Below are positions 1 through 7,630 of a DNA stretch of 64,000 nt, piece by piece (within the stretch, counting starts at the first letter, position 1; each line of letters begins with the position of its first letter). A program made the translations under genes and the position numbers. Origin of the DNA: Gallaecimonas sp045291545 (GTDB lineage Bacteria; Pseudomonadota; Gammaproteobacteria; Enterobacterales; Gallaecimonadaceae); contig NZ_CP149514.1 of the NCBI RefSeq assembly GCF_045291545.1, forward strand, positions 1,674,001-1,738,000, given 5' to 3'. The notes under the pieces were generated by a model. That model ran no database searches. It saw only the letters and a program-made list of their open reading frames with translations, and was not told where the DNA came from.

Positions 1-1
1 T

Positions 2-445
2 GACGAACTGTTCAGTGGCCAGCACCACCGCCGCAAGCATGCCATTGGCAGCCTGGTGAACCGCTTTATCACCGCCATTGAAGTGGTTAACGACACACAC
101 TTTGAGCACCCCTTACTGGCATTGGCTGCACAGCTACCCGATGCAGAAAGTGCCGCGTTGGAGGTCTTTAAACGCTTTGTCTATCGGCGGGTGATTAAGC
201 GCCCGGAGCTACAGGCGCTGGAGTACAAAGGCCAGCAAATGGTCATGGCGCTGTTTGAGGCACTGGCTTCTGATCCGGAGCGGCTATTGCCAGACAACAC
301 CCGCCAGCGCTGGCAAGACTCCGGTGGCAGTTTACGGGTCATTGCCGATTACATCGCCGGTATGACTGATGAATACGCCGGCCGTCTCTATGGCACCTTG
401 TTTTTACCGAAGGTCGGTACGGTATTTGAGCACCAGCCGCAATAA
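2..445 (+). CDS. dGTPase-like protein, C-terminal part (cut by window start)
   Basis: The frame is open from base 2 to a TAA at 443-445 and gives about 147 residues, so the start and the metal-binding HD core lie upstream of the window. The visible part is the all-helical C-terminal region; it resembles deoxyguanosinetriphosphate triphosphohydrolase-like proteins, which cleave dNTPs to deoxynucleoside plus triphosphate. An internal GTG at 56 is not taken as the start because coding continues in frame upstream of it. The stop codon directly abuts the stop of convergent marC with no terminator between them. The assignment rests on sequence resemblance only, since no catalytic residue is in view. 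Confidence 0.75.
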   Translation, partial: DELFSGQHHRRKHAIGSLVNRFITAIEVVNDTHFEHPLLALAAQLPDAESAALEVFKRFVYRRVIKRPELQALEYKGQQMVMALFEALASDPERLLPDNTRQRWQDSGGSLRVIADYIAGMTDEYAGRLYGTLFLPKVGTVFEHQPQ

Positions 446-1078
446 TCAGCGTGCCAGTACCGGAAACAGCCCCTTGATGCCGTTGGCGATAAATTCCACC
501 GCCAGCGCCATCATCACCAGCCCCATCACCCGGGTAATGAGATTAATGCCGGTGGTGCCCAGCCAGCGCGCCAGTACCGGCGCTGCCAGCAGTATCAGCC
601 AGGTCACCAGCGCCAGTAGTAACATCACTACCGCCAACGCCCCTTTGGCCGCAACGCTGTGATGGCTCTGGGTAAAAACAATGACGGTGGTAATGGCTGC
701 CGGCCCGGCAATCAACGGCAGGGCCAGCGGCACCAAGGTAATGGATTCCATGGTCGCCGCCTCACGGCCTTCCTCACTGGTGCGACGGGTGTCGCCGAGC
801 TTGCCTTGCAACATGGCGATGGCTGTAAAGCCCAGTAGCACCCCACCGGCAACCTGGAACGACGCCACCGAAATAGAGAAAAAGGCCAGAACATTCTCAC
901 CTAGCAGCAAAACCAGCCATAAGATAATCAATGACGCCAGTGGTGCCATTAGCGCCGTACGGCGACGTTCGCGAGCACTTTGATCCGACGTCAGGCCAAT
1001 GAACACCGGCAACAACCCAAAGGGGTTCACAATTGCCAGCATGGCCACAAAAAACTGCATGTAAATACTGTAATCCAT
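446..1078 (-). CDS. marC: MarC family inner-membrane protein
   Basis: A 210-residue, very hydrophobic protein with about six predicted membrane helices and the family signature NPFGLLPVF near residue 18. A second conserved half has LPLIAGPAAITTV around 120-132. MarC/UPF0056 proteins are inner-membrane proteins whose function is not settled; the old link to multiple antibiotic resistance has not held up. The start ATG at 1076-1078 fits the family N-terminus. It is convergent with the dGTPase-like gene and divergent from the dioxygenase gene, with a 213-base control region between them. Confidence 0.9.
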   Translation of the reverse strand: MDYSIYMQFFVAMLAIVNPFGLLPVFIGLTSDQSARERRRTALMAPLASLIILWLVLLLGENVLAFFSISVASFQVAGGVLLGFTAIAMLQGKLGDTRRTSEEGREAATMESITLVPLALPLIAGPAAITTVIVFTQSHHSVAAKGALAVVMLLLALVTWLILLAAPVLARWLGTTGINLITRVMGLVMMALAVEFIANGIKGLFPVLAR

Positions 1079-1163
1079 GGGACTGACCGGCTGTCGAAAT
1101 ACAAGGCCGCCAGTGTAATCAGCCTTTGCAAAAGCGACGAGCGAGATATTTTGTCGATATAAG

Positions 1164-1185
1164 CATTAGATTTTTTTATCTAATG
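1164..1185. repeat. perfect 8-bp inverted repeat with T6 loop
   Basis: CATTAGAT at 1164-1171 is repeated in inverse orientation as ATCTAATG at 1178-1185, separated by six T. It lies in the marC/dioxygenase divergent gap, upstream of the dioxygenase promoter. The T run is in the loop rather than after the stem, so it does not look like an intrinsic terminator in the plus direction. A dimeric regulator site is the more likely reading. Confidence 0.5.
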
Positions 1186-1199
1186 ATGTAACCCCTGGT

Positions 1200-1213
1200 T
1201 GACGTTTACGTCA
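1200..1213. promoter_or_regulatory. candidate operator palindrome TGACGT-tt-ACGTCA
   Basis: Two perfect 6-bp half-sites separated by two T lie 11 bases upstream of the -35 hexamer of the dioxygenase promoter. The position suits an activator site or an upstream repressor site. The regulator is unknown and no regulator gene is adjacent. Confidence 0.45.
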
Positions 1214-1224
1214 CAGTCATTGCC

Positions 1225-1253
1225 ATGACATTGTCAAATACTGCCGTTATAAT
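1225..1253 (+). promoter_or_regulatory. sigma-70 promoter for the dioxygenase gene
   Basis: ATGACA (1225-1230, five of six matches to TTGACA) and a perfect TATAAT (1248-1253) are spaced by 17 bases. The predicted transcript start is near 1260, about 32 bases before the ATG at 1292, which has a strong GGAGAGG ribosome site. Confidence 0.65.
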
Positions 1254-1291
1254 GCCGCCCCTGTTGCATAACCTGACGTTATGGAGAGGCA

Positions 1292-1942
1292 ATGACCAAT
1301 CTAAGTACCGCCAGCGACTTCACCTATCAGCTCGGGCAACTGCCCAGCGCCGCTGTAACAGCCATGACCCCAAGCTTTGCGGCCCTGCCCAAAGATCCCT
1401 ACATTCAGGGCGATTTTCGCTACCGCTGCTATTCCAATGTCAAAGTCAGCAACGGCCAGGTACAGCGCCAAGCGACCAAATCCTTTATGCAGTCCAGCGA
1501 CATCAACAAGTACTTGGGCGATGTAGAGCGGGTTTATGAAGAGATCCCGGACAGCACTCTGCATTCACCGTTGATGGTCGATATGCTGGCCGACTTCAAG
1601 CAGCGCTGCGCCCTTGATGACCAGAGCGTCATCGAAATACACCAGATGCGTATCAAAGGCCGCCGCGATGACAATACCCCGCCGGCACCGGAAGGCGTGC
1701 ACCAGGACGGTTTCGACTATCTGGGCATTTACGTCATGGGCTCTCACCACATCGATGGCGGGGAAGTGATGCTCTACAACGGCCCACAACAGGCACCCTT
1801 TTTCTGTGAACGCTTCAATGACGGCCAGTACGTAGTGCTCAATGATCGCCGTTATTTTCATAATGCCGCCCCTATCACCCCCATTGCCGGTCATGACGAA
1901 GGCTACTGGGACGTGATTGTCTTTACCGCTCATGCCAACTGA
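1292..1942 (+). CDS. 2OG-Fe(II) dioxygenase family protein
   Basis: A 216-residue soluble protein matching the 2OG-Fe dioxygenase family that includes the free amino acid hydroxylase IDO (L-isoleucine dioxygenase). The iron-binding pair is visible as HQD at His137 and Asp139; the distal histidine is probably His190 in YFHNAAP. A GGEVMLY strand follows the metal pair, as expected for a jelly-roll core. The substrate cannot be read from sequence; an amino acid is plausible from the family. The start is set by GGAGAGG six bases upstream of ATG. It is followed by an overlapping SEC-C gene (11 bases), so the two are probably translated from one message. Two palindromes upstream suggest regulated expression. 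Confidence 0.82.
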   Translation: MTNLSTASDFTYQLGQLPSAAVTAMTPSFAALPKDPYIQGDFRYRCYSNVKVSNGQVQRQATKSFMQSSDINKYLGDVERVYEEIPDSTLHSPLMVDMLADFKQRCALDDQSVIEIHQMRIKGRRDDNTPPAPEGVHQDGFDYLGIYVMGSHHIDGGEVMLYNGPQQAPFFCERFNDGQYVVLNDRRYFHNAAPITPIAGHDEGYWDVIVFTAHAN

Positions 1943-2357
1943 GTGCCCCTGTGGCAGCGGCCAGCGTTACGCTGACTGCTGCCAGCCACTGCATCAAGGG
2001 CAACCTGCCGCATCAGCAGCGGCGCTGATGCGGGCACGTTACAGTGCACATGTATTGCAGTTACCGGCATTTATTCTTGCCAGTTGGCACCCCGATAGCC
2101 GCCCTGATGAAGCCCAGCTGGCACCGCTACTGGCGCTGGACTGGCAGGGCTTGGAGATCCTTGCCCATCACCACGACAGTGTCACTTTTGTTGCCCGTTA
2201 TCGCCAGCAAGACAAAACCGCCTTTCACCTGGAGAAAAGCCATTTTGTTTTGACCGACGGGCAATGGCTTTTTCACAGTGCCAGCCACCCCGAGCCCGAC
2301 CGTAATGCGCCCTGCCCCTGCGGCAGTGGTCGTAAATACAAGCGTTGTTGCCGCTAG
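1932..2357 (+). CDS. YchJ-like SEC-C motif protein (UPF0225)
   Basis: A 141-residue protein with a cysteine-rich zinc motif at each end: CPCGSG...CC at the N-terminus and CPCGSGRKYKRCC at the C-terminus, like the SEC-C motif of SecA. The middle resembles the NTF2-like fold of the YchJ family. The ATG at 1932 is preferred over an in-frame TTG at 1917 because the first SEC-C motif begins immediately after it, as in family members. It overlaps the dioxygenase stop, which implies translational coupling. The function is unknown; the zinc motifs suggest a protein- or ribosome-binding role, which is inference. About 190 bases with no visible gene follow before metA. Confidence 0.85.
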   Translation: MPTECPCGSGQRYADCCQPLHQGQPAASAAALMRARYSAHVLQLPAFILASWHPDSRPDEAQLAPLLALDWQGLEILAHHHDSVTFVARYRQQDKTAFHLEKSHFVLTDGQWLFHSASHPEPDRNAPCPCGSGRKYKRCCR

Positions 2358-2547
2358 GCAAAAATACCAAGGGCAGACCAGCGGCTTTACTTCATCGCTG
2401 CAAACCACCAACAGGCGAAATAAAGGCAGTGGCTAGCTGCGCAGCCCTTGTTGGCAACCTATCAGGCCAAGCGGTGAATTTTTGCATTGGCCGAAGCCAG
2501 CGAAGACATGAGTGCGAACATTAAGGCTGAGTTATCCAGCAACCCGA

Positions 2548-3501
2548 CTATCGAGACAAAGGGCTGCCAGGGGCAATACTGGCTGGCCGCGGCGCCGAAA
2601 GGTCGAAAGGCGTCGCCTGATAAACGCAGTAGTTAAGCCAGTTACTGAACAGCAGGTTGGCATGGCTGCGCCAACGGCTGCGCGGCGCGGCGCCAGGGTC
2701 ATCACCGGGAAAATAATGCACCGGTAAAGCCGGATCCAGCCCGGCAGCACAGTCACGCTGATATTCTTCCGCCAAGGTCATGGCGTCGTATTCCGGATGG
2801 CCACTGACATAAACCTCACGGCCATCACCACTGGCAGCCATGTAGACACCGGACTCCGGGTGACTGGCCAGAATATCCAGGCTCGCCACCTGGCCAATCG
2901 CCTCTTCAAAAAAGTCGCCATAACGGCTCAGCGGCACCAGAAACTGGTCATCAAAACCGCGGGTCAGCTGGTGCTGGCTGTTGTGCAGTTGCTGCGCATA
3001 AATGCCCGACCACTTCTGCTGTCGGCTACTTCTGGGCACAGCATGGTAATAATACAGCGCCGCCTGCGCCGCCCAGCATAAGAACATGCTGGAGGTAACA
3101 TGCGCCCTGGCCCAGTCCAGCACTGCCTGCAATTGTGGCCAGTAACGCACTTCAGAGAATGGCAACTGACCAAGGGGGGCACCGGTAATAATCAAGCCGT
3201 CGACATTGTGCTCACGGATACTCGAAAAATCCCGGTAAAAACGACTTAGGTGAGCATTGCAGGTATGCCGTGAAGGCTGGTCATCAATGCGCAGCAAAGT
3301 CACATTGACCTGAAGTGGCGTATTGGCCAGTAACCGCAGAATTTGGTTTTCCGCCGCAATTTTTTGCGGCATCAGGTTCAGCAGCACCACTTCCAGTGGC
3401 CGGATGTCCTGATGCAAAGCCTGACTTTCCGGCATCACAAATACATTTTCCTGGCGCAACAGGTCAGCAGCGGGTAACGCATCAGGGATCCGGATCGGCA
3501 T
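2548..3501 (-). CDS. metA: homoserine O-succinyltransferase
   Basis: Catalyses succinyl-CoA plus L-homoserine to O-succinylhomoserine, the first committed step of methionine synthesis, in the cytoplasm. The 317-residue protein starts MPIRIPD, the conserved N-terminus; an upstream in-frame start at 3537 would add 12 unrelated residues. The catalytic Cys142 (FLCWAAQ), His235 and Glu237 (SGHPEYD) fall at the E. coli numbering. Residue 111 is Gly (APLG), the state found in succinyl-CoA enzymes; acetyl-CoA enzymes of the family have Glu there. The C-terminus (about 297-317) is Pro/Ser-rich and not conserved. MetJ-type boxes lie 31 bases upstream. It is probably transcribed alone, because the pdxH terminator lies just upstream. 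Confidence 0.95.
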   Translation of the reverse strand: MPIRIPDALPAADLLRQENVFVMPESQALHQDIRPLEVVLLNLMPQKIAAENQILRLLANTPLQVNVTLLRIDDQPSRHTCNAHLSRFYRDFSSIREHNVDGLIITGAPLGQLPFSEVRYWPQLQAVLDWARAHVTSSMFLCWAAQAALYYYHAVPRSSRQQKWSGIYAQQLHNSQHQLTRGFDDQFLVPLSRYGDFFEEAIGQVASLDILASHPESGVYMAASGDGREVYVSGHPEYDAMTLAEEYQRDCAAGLDPALPVHYFPGDDPGAAPRSRWRSHANLLFSNWLNYCVYQATPFDLSAPRPASIAPGSPLSR

Positions 3502-3531
3502 GGTAGTCTCCAGTAACACACCGCCACATTT

Positions 3532-3555
3532 AACCATCTAAATATCTAGACGTCC
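3532..3555 (-). promoter_or_regulatory. candidate MetJ operator, three adjacent met boxes
   Basis: Read on the minus strand, three contiguous 8-mers are GGACGTCT, AGATATTT and AGATGGTT. They match the met box AGACGTCT at 7, 5 and 5 of 8 positions. MetJ with S-adenosylmethionine binds tandem boxes of this kind to repress met genes. The site lies 31-54 bases upstream of the metA start, between the gene and the pdxH terminator. Confidence 0.6.
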
Positions 3556-3572
3556 ATAGTAACCAGGGTAAT

Positions 3573-3598
3573 AAAAAAGCGCCTGACGGCGCCTTTTT
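3573..3598 (-). terminator. intrinsic terminator of pdxH
   Basis: On the minus strand a GCGCC/GGCGC stem with a four-base loop is followed by TTTTTT. It begins at the pdxH stop codon. A matching run of T on the other side may let it act in both directions. Confidence 0.8.
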
Positions 3599-4232
3599 AT
3601 GGTGACAGCCACTGTTGCTGCCAGCCAGAGTCGCCCTGCTGATAGCGCACCCGATGATGCAAGCGATTCTCCCTCCCGGCCCAGAATTCAAAGCCCTGCG
3701 GACATAACACATAGCCACCCCAATGCGGTGGGCAAGGCACTTCCCCGGGGAAACGGGCTTCTGCCGCCGCCAGTTGGCCATCCAGTACCGCCGGTGAACT
3801 GATCGCAGAAGATTGTGCCGATGCCCAGGCCCCGAGCTGTGAACCGCGGGGGCGCGAGGCAAAGTACGCCTGCGAGTCGGCCCGTGGGAGTTTTTCCACG
3901 TGCCCCCAAACCCGTACCTGACGAGCCAGGTGCGGCCAGTAGAAGTTCATACTGGCTCGATCATCAGCTGCCAGCTCATAACCTTTCGCAGAATCATAGT
4001 TACTGAAAAACTGCAGCCCCTGTGCGCTTAGCCCCTTAAGCAGCAAGATCCGCGACTGTGGAAAGCCGTCCAGTCCGTGAGTCGTCAGGGTCATGGCATT
4101 GACTTCCAGCCAATCCACCGGGGCGGCGTCTCGGGCCTCAGCAAACCAGCGCTCGAATTGCTTGAGCGGGCACGGGTCCAGTTCCGTTAACGGGGCATGG
4201 CGAAACACCCGCCGCATGGCATCAATACTCAT
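3597..4232 (-). CDS. pdxH: pyridoxine/pyridoxamine 5'-phosphate oxidase
   Basis: FMN-dependent oxidase that converts pyridoxine- or pyridoxamine 5'-phosphate to pyridoxal 5'-phosphate. The 211 residues cover the full split-barrel family length. Visible family segments are SRILLLKG, FFSNYDSAKG and FYWPHLARQVRVWG (FMN and phosphate binding), SRPRGSQLGAWASAQS, and the C-terminal FWAGRENRLHHR. A second B6 gene, pdxB, lies about 47 kb away in this window. It is followed by its own terminator and preceded by the terminator of the PLP-dependent class V aminotransferase gene, so it is probably a single-gene unit. Confidence 0.95.
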   Translation of the reverse strand: MSIDAMRRVFRHAPLTELDPCPLKQFERWFAEARDAAPVDWLEVNAMTLTTHGLDGFPQSRILLLKGLSAQGLQFFSNYDSAKGYELAADDRASMNFYWPHLARQVRVWGHVEKLPRADSQAYFASRPRGSQLGAWASAQSSAISSPAVLDGQLAAAEARFPGEVPCPPHWGGYVLCPQGFEFWAGRENRLHHRVRYQQGDSGWQQQWLSP

Positions 4233-4244
4233 TGCAGCTCCAAT

Positions 4245-4268
4245 AAAAAAGGCAGTCCTTAGACTGCC
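4245..4268 (-). terminator. intrinsic terminator of the class V aminotransferase gene
   Basis: GGCAGTC at 4251-4257 pairs with GACTGCC at 4262-4268 across a four-base loop; on the minus strand the stem is followed by TTTTTT. Confidence 0.85.
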
Positions 4269-4273
4269 TTAGC

Positions 4274-5500
4274 TTACTTCACCAGACTTTGTAGCACATC
4301 AAAGAAGCGGTCCAATTCCGCCACCGTGGTGTAATGCATGCACCCGGCTCGCACAATACCGTCAACACCCAGCTGCTGCATCAACCCCAGCGCATAGAAG
4401 TTGCCGTCACCCAGGCAAATGCCTTCTGCGGCCATGGCTTCAGAGATCTGGCGGTTCGCCACACCTTGCAGAGTGAAAGCAAAGGTGGGGGTGCGCTCAG
4501 CCAGCCGCGCCGGCTCGCTAATACCATAGAGCGTCAAACCATCAAACTGGGCGGCACGGGCCAGAAAGTGCCGGCTTAACGCCATTTCATGTTCTTTGAT
4601 TGCCAGATAGCTCTGCTGCAACCGCTGACGCCGCGGCAAGGATGCTTCGGCACCGGCAATAGCTGCCAGGTAGTCGACGGTTGCTATCAGGCCCGCCAGA
4701 GCTTCAAAGCTCTGGGTACCGGTTTCAAACTTGTTGGGGATCTGATTGCTCGCAGGCTCAACCTTGTAAGGTTGCAAAGCCTCCAGCAGCGCCCGCTTGC
4801 CGTACACCATGCCCAGGTGCGGACCAAAAAATTTATAGGCGCTACAGGCAAGAAAATCACAATCCAGGGCCTGCACATCAACCAATTCGTGAGGCGTGTA
4901 ATGTACAGCATCAACCCAGACCAGAGCGCCGGCCTGATGCGCCGCCGCGACAATTTTTTTGACATCGACAATACTGCCGGTGGTATTGGATGCGTGAGTC
5001 AGCGCGACCAGGCGCGTTTTCGGCCCTAATTTGGCCAGTAGCGCATCATAGTCGAGGGTGCAGTCGGCGGTTTTAACCGGGATCTGATGCACCGTCACAC
5101 CTTTGTCTGCCGCCGCCTGCTGCCAGGATGACACATTGGAGTAATGATCCAGCCCGGTCACAATCACCTCATCACCGGCTTGCCAGTCACGGCTGATGGC
5201 CCGGCTCAGCGCAAAGGTCAAGGTGGTCATATTGGGGCCAAAGATAATTTGCTCCGGGCTTTGCGCATTCAACAGATCTGCCGCCGCCTGGCGAGCGTCA
5301 GCCATCACCGCCATGGTCTTGTGAGAGGAAAAGTAGGCGCCCCCCAGGTTGGCGTTATAACGCCCCAAGTAACCAGTCATGGCGGCCAATACCGACTCCG
5401 GTACCTGGGCTCCGCCCGGGCCATCAAGGAAGACCGGTGCACGGCCGTGCAAATCTTGGTTCAGGGCAGGAAACTGTGCTCGCAGGGCTTGAATATTCAC
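4274..5500 (-). CDS. cysteine desulfurase-like class V aminotransferase
   Basis: A 408-residue fold-type I PLP enzyme. It resembles the cysteine desulfurase-like family typified by Vibrio VC1184 (TIGR01976). Visible features are FLDGPGGAQVP at the N-terminus, the cofactor-proximal HASNTTG and WVDAVHYTPH segments, and the PLP lysine in SAYKFFGPHLG. The active-site cysteine loop typical of IscS or SufS is not evident: the corresponding C-terminal region has RAGCMHYTT, which may or may not be equivalent. Sulfur transfer is therefore unproven, and selenocysteine lyase or another small-molecule activity is possible. No suf or isc genes are nearby. Confidence 0.82.
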   Translation of the reverse strand: MNIQALRAQFPALNQDLHGRAPVFLDGPGGAQVPESVLAAMTGYLGRYNANLGGAYFSSHKTMAVMADARQAAADLLNAQSPEQIIFGPNMTTLTFALSRAISRDWQAGDEVIVTGLDHYSNVSSWQQAAADKGVTVHQIPVKTADCTLDYDALLAKLGPKTRLVALTHASNTTGSIVDVKKIVAAAHQAGALVWVDAVHYTPHELVDVQALDCDFLACSAYKFFGPHLGMVYGKRALLEALQPYKVEPASNQIPNKFETGTQSFEALAGLIATVDYLAAIAGAEASLPRRQRLQQSYLAIKEHEMALSRHFLARAAQFDGLTLYGISEPARLAERTPTFAFTLQGVANRQISEAMAAEGICLGDGNFYALGLMQQLGVDGIVRAGCMHYTTVAELDRFFDVLQSLVK

Positions 5501-5564
5501 AACAGGTCATCCGGTTAGATCAGGGCGGCGCCAGTGTAATGAGGGGGGTAAAGCAAGTCCAGCG

Positions 5565-6059
5565 TCAGGCCGGTGCCATAGCTGCGGTTTGTCGCATCTG
5601 GGCCAGCACCTCACCGAGATCGGCATTGGCTGTTAGCGCCGAGGGCGCCGGCATCGCCTCACCCCGGGCTCTTTTCGCCGCCCGAGGTTCCAAATCGGCC
5701 AGTAACTGCGGCGGCAGATAAGCAGCATCGGCGACATGGTCAATAACCGGCTCAGGGTCCAGGCAATCGAACAGCCGGGCGGCATGCATACCGCCCTGAT
5801 GAAACGCCTCGCTCAGTGCATTGGAACGCGCCGGTGTTCGCGCATCAATGCCCAATGGCCGCACCGGGCCGGTAGCCAGCCCTAACGTACGTGGCCTGGC
5901 GCCGCTATCTGGGCTGGCCAATCCAGGCTTTTGCAGCACATCATCACCCAGCATCGCCAGTAGCAGAGCAAAGCGCGAACGCTCGCCCACCGCCACCGCT
6001 GACGCCAACTCGGGCGCCAGTTGCAGCTCATCCTGGAATGAAAGGCCATTGATTTGCAC
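5565..6059 (-). CDS. conserved hypothetical protein (possibly VC2046/SO_2500 family)
   Basis: A 164-residue soluble protein without signal peptide or membrane segment. The N-terminal 40 residues are helical and acidic (LQLAPELASAVAVG, then RFALLLAMLGDDVLQ). The C-terminal part is Ala/Pro-rich. It resembles the small VC2046/SO_2500 family seen in Vibrio and Shewanella, but I am only moderately sure. No catalytic motif is visible. It is followed by the class V aminotransferase on the same strand after a 64-base gap with no terminator, so the two may be cotranscribed. Confidence 0.6.
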   Translation of the reverse strand: MQINGLSFQDELQLAPELASAVAVGERSRFALLLAMLGDDVLQKPGLASPDSGARPRTLGLATGPVRPLGIDARTPARSNALSEAFHQGGMHAARLFDCLDPEPVIDHVADAAYLPPQLLADLEPRAAKRARGEAMPAPSALTANADLGEVLAQMRQTAAMAPA

Positions 6060-6130
6060 AGATAATCAGCAATTAAGCAGGTTTGAATCGTTATCGGCAG
6101 GTTAGCCAGGTTTTTTAGCAAATTTCTGCC

Positions 6131-6158
6131 TTTACAGCGGATCTGATTTTGGTATTAT
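6131..6158 (+). promoter_or_regulatory. promoter of the tRNA-Tyr pair
   Basis: TTTACA (6131-6136) and TATTAT (6153-6158) are separated by 16 bases and followed by a GC-rich discriminator (GGCCGCCGC). That discriminator is typical of stable-RNA promoters under stringent control. The first tRNA begins 14 bases downstream. Confidence 0.65.
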
Positions 6159-6172
6159 GGCCGCCGCATCGG

Positions 6173-6257
6173 GGTGGGGTTCCCGAGTGGCCAAAGGGAT
6201 CAGACTGTAAATCTGACGGCTCAGCCTTCGAAGGTTCGAATCCTTCCCCCACCACCA
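6173..6257 (+). tRNA. tRNA-Tyr (anticodon GTA), copy 1
   Basis: An 85-base class II tRNA. The acceptor stem GGTGGGG/CCCCACC, anticodon loop ACTGTAAATC, long variable arm, T-loop GGTTCGAATCC and encoded CCA end are all visible. It is identical to the second copy. Confidence 0.97.
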
Positions 6258-6304
6258 TCCTTTACAACGAAAGTGGTCTGCTGGCGGCTTTCTACACGAA
6301 CTCC

Positions 6305-6389
6305 GGTGGGGTTCCCGAGTGGCCAAAGGGATCAGACTGTAAATCTGACGGCTCAGCCTTCGAAGGTTCGAATCCTTCCCCCACCACCA
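6305..6389 (+). tRNA. tRNA-Tyr (anticodon GTA), copy 2
   Basis: Exact 85-base duplicate of the tRNA starting at 6173, separated by a 47-base spacer. One promoter upstream and one terminator downstream indicate a two-tRNA transcript. Confidence 0.97.
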
Positions 6390-6397
6390 TTATTCAG

Positions 6398-6424
6398 GCC
6401 GCCTTTCAGGCGGCTTTTCTTTTG
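6398..6424 (+). terminator. intrinsic terminator after the tRNA-Tyr pair
   Basis: GCCGCCT and AGGCGGC pair across a three-base loop and are followed by TTTTCTTTT. Confidence 0.85.
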
Positions 6425-6464
6425 CGGTATACTGCTCCGCCTTTTTTGATGAGACCGCGCCAAC

Positions 6465-7193
6465 GTGGAACTTCAGGAACTCACTGACCAACTGATCGCC
6501 CGCTATCACGAAGGGTTGGAAGTCTGGCAAGACAGTCACGAAACCGAAGCCGGCCAGTTTCAGGACAGCCTGCTGGTGCACCGTGACTGGGCCACCCTGA
6601 CCACCACCGAGCCCGGTAGCTGGCTGGCCTGCCTGGTGTATTGCCTGGAAGTGGCTGCGATTGTCCGGCTGGCCAGTGAATACCCGGGGTTCAGCTTGTT
6701 GCCTGAGCGCCAGCAAATCGACGTAGCGGCGCTGATCACTGAAGCGGAAATGACCACCGCCCTGACCCGCGCCCTGCCCCAGGCCTTTGATAACAATCAC
6801 CCCAAAGCGGATGAAAGCAGAGAGTTTATTCCTGACGAAGCCCGGGAAATGCTCGACACCCTGATAAGCCTGGCCGATTCAGCCCCGGAGCCGCATCGCC
6901 ATGAGGGAGATTCGTTTATCTGCCTGATGGATACCCTGCAATCCGGCGCGGTCGACTTTGCCGTAGAGTACGTGTCTGAGCACACTGAGTTGATGCAACC
7001 AACCCTCGGTGTTACCGCCATCTTGCAAGACATGCTGGTGGAAATGACGATACTGGACGAGCACTACGTCAGCCAGCGGCTGCTGACCTTTGTCAAGCGC
7101 TTCAGTAACTCACTGCTGACCTCGCAGCGGCTGGAGATGGTTGCCGAACTGATGGAAAAACCACGCCCGAGCAACACCAAGGTACTGCACTGA
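6465..7193 (+). CDS. hypothetical acidic helical protein
   Basis: 242 residues beginning with GTG; a clear ribosome site is lacking, so the start is uncertain. I do not recognise the family. The protein is soluble, acidic and mostly helical, with no signal peptide, membrane segment or obvious catalytic motif. The middle (about 105-150) has several Asp/Glu/His residues (FIPDEAREMLDTL, EPHRHEGDSF). Base composition and codon use look like the neighbours. It lies between the tRNA-Tyr terminator and ridA, on the same strand as ridA with a 50-base gap. Confidence 0.7.
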   Translation: MELQELTDQLIARYHEGLEVWQDSHETEAGQFQDSLLVHRDWATLTTTEPGSWLACLVYCLEVAAIVRLASEYPGFSLLPERQQIDVAALITEAEMTTALTRALPQAFDNNHPKADESREFIPDEAREMLDTLISLADSAPEPHRHEGDSFICLMDTLQSGAVDFAVEYVSEHTELMQPTLGVTAILQDMLVEMTILDEHYVSQRLLTFVKRFSNSLLTSQRLEMVAELMEKPRPSNTKVLH

Positions 7194-7243
7194 CGCCCGG
7201 TAAACTGCTACGCTTGGCAGCTTGTTAGCACAGGAACCTGGTC

Positions 7244-7624
7244 ATGACCCAAACCATCATCAATACCAAAGACGCTCCGGCCGCCATCGGCCCTTACGTG
7301 CAGGCCCGGCAGGCCGGCCCTTTCCTGTATACCTCCGGGCAGATCCCCCTGCACCCGCAAACCGGCGTCATGGCTGAAGGCATTGAAGCCCAGACCGCCC
7401 AGGCACTGGCAAACGTCAATGCCATACTGACTGCCGCCGGGCTCGATAAACAACACGTGGTCAAGACCATGGTGTTTGTCAAAGACATGCAGGATTTTGC
7501 AACGGTCAATGGCATTTATGAGCAATTTTTTGGTGAGCACAAACCCGCACGCAGCTGCGTTGAAGTAGCACGTTTGCCCAAAGATGCGCTGATTGAAATC
7601 GAGGCCATTGCCTACAGCGGCTAA
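7244..7624 (+). CDS. ridA: RidA family reactive enamine/imine deaminase
   Basis: Hydrolyses reactive 2-aminoacrylate and other enamine/imine intermediates released by PLP enzymes such as threonine dehydratase. The 126 residues match the trimeric YjgF/RidA family in length and content: DAPAAIGPYVQA near the N-terminus, YTSGQIP, MVFVKDM, and ARSCVEVARLPKDALIEIEAIA at the C-terminus. The arginine in ARSCVEVARLP is the family's carboxylate-binding residue. A strong hairpin without a T-tract follows the stop. Confidence 0.95.
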   Translation: MTQTIINTKDAPAAIGPYVQARQAGPFLYTSGQIPLHPQTGVMAEGIEAQTAQALANVNAILTAAGLDKQHVVKTMVFVKDMQDFATVNGIYEQFFGEHKPARSCVEVARLPKDALIEIEAIAYSG

Positions 7625-7630
7625 GGCCTG

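Noticed and set aside
1231..1253. TTGTCA as -35 for the dioxygenase promoter
   Set aside because: The spacing to TATAAT is only 11 bases; ATGACA six bases earlier gives 17.
6149..6487. 112-codon frame across the tRNA-Tyr pair
   Set aside because: It translates both tRNA genes, producing an exact internal peptide repeat; the tRNAs fully explain the sequence.
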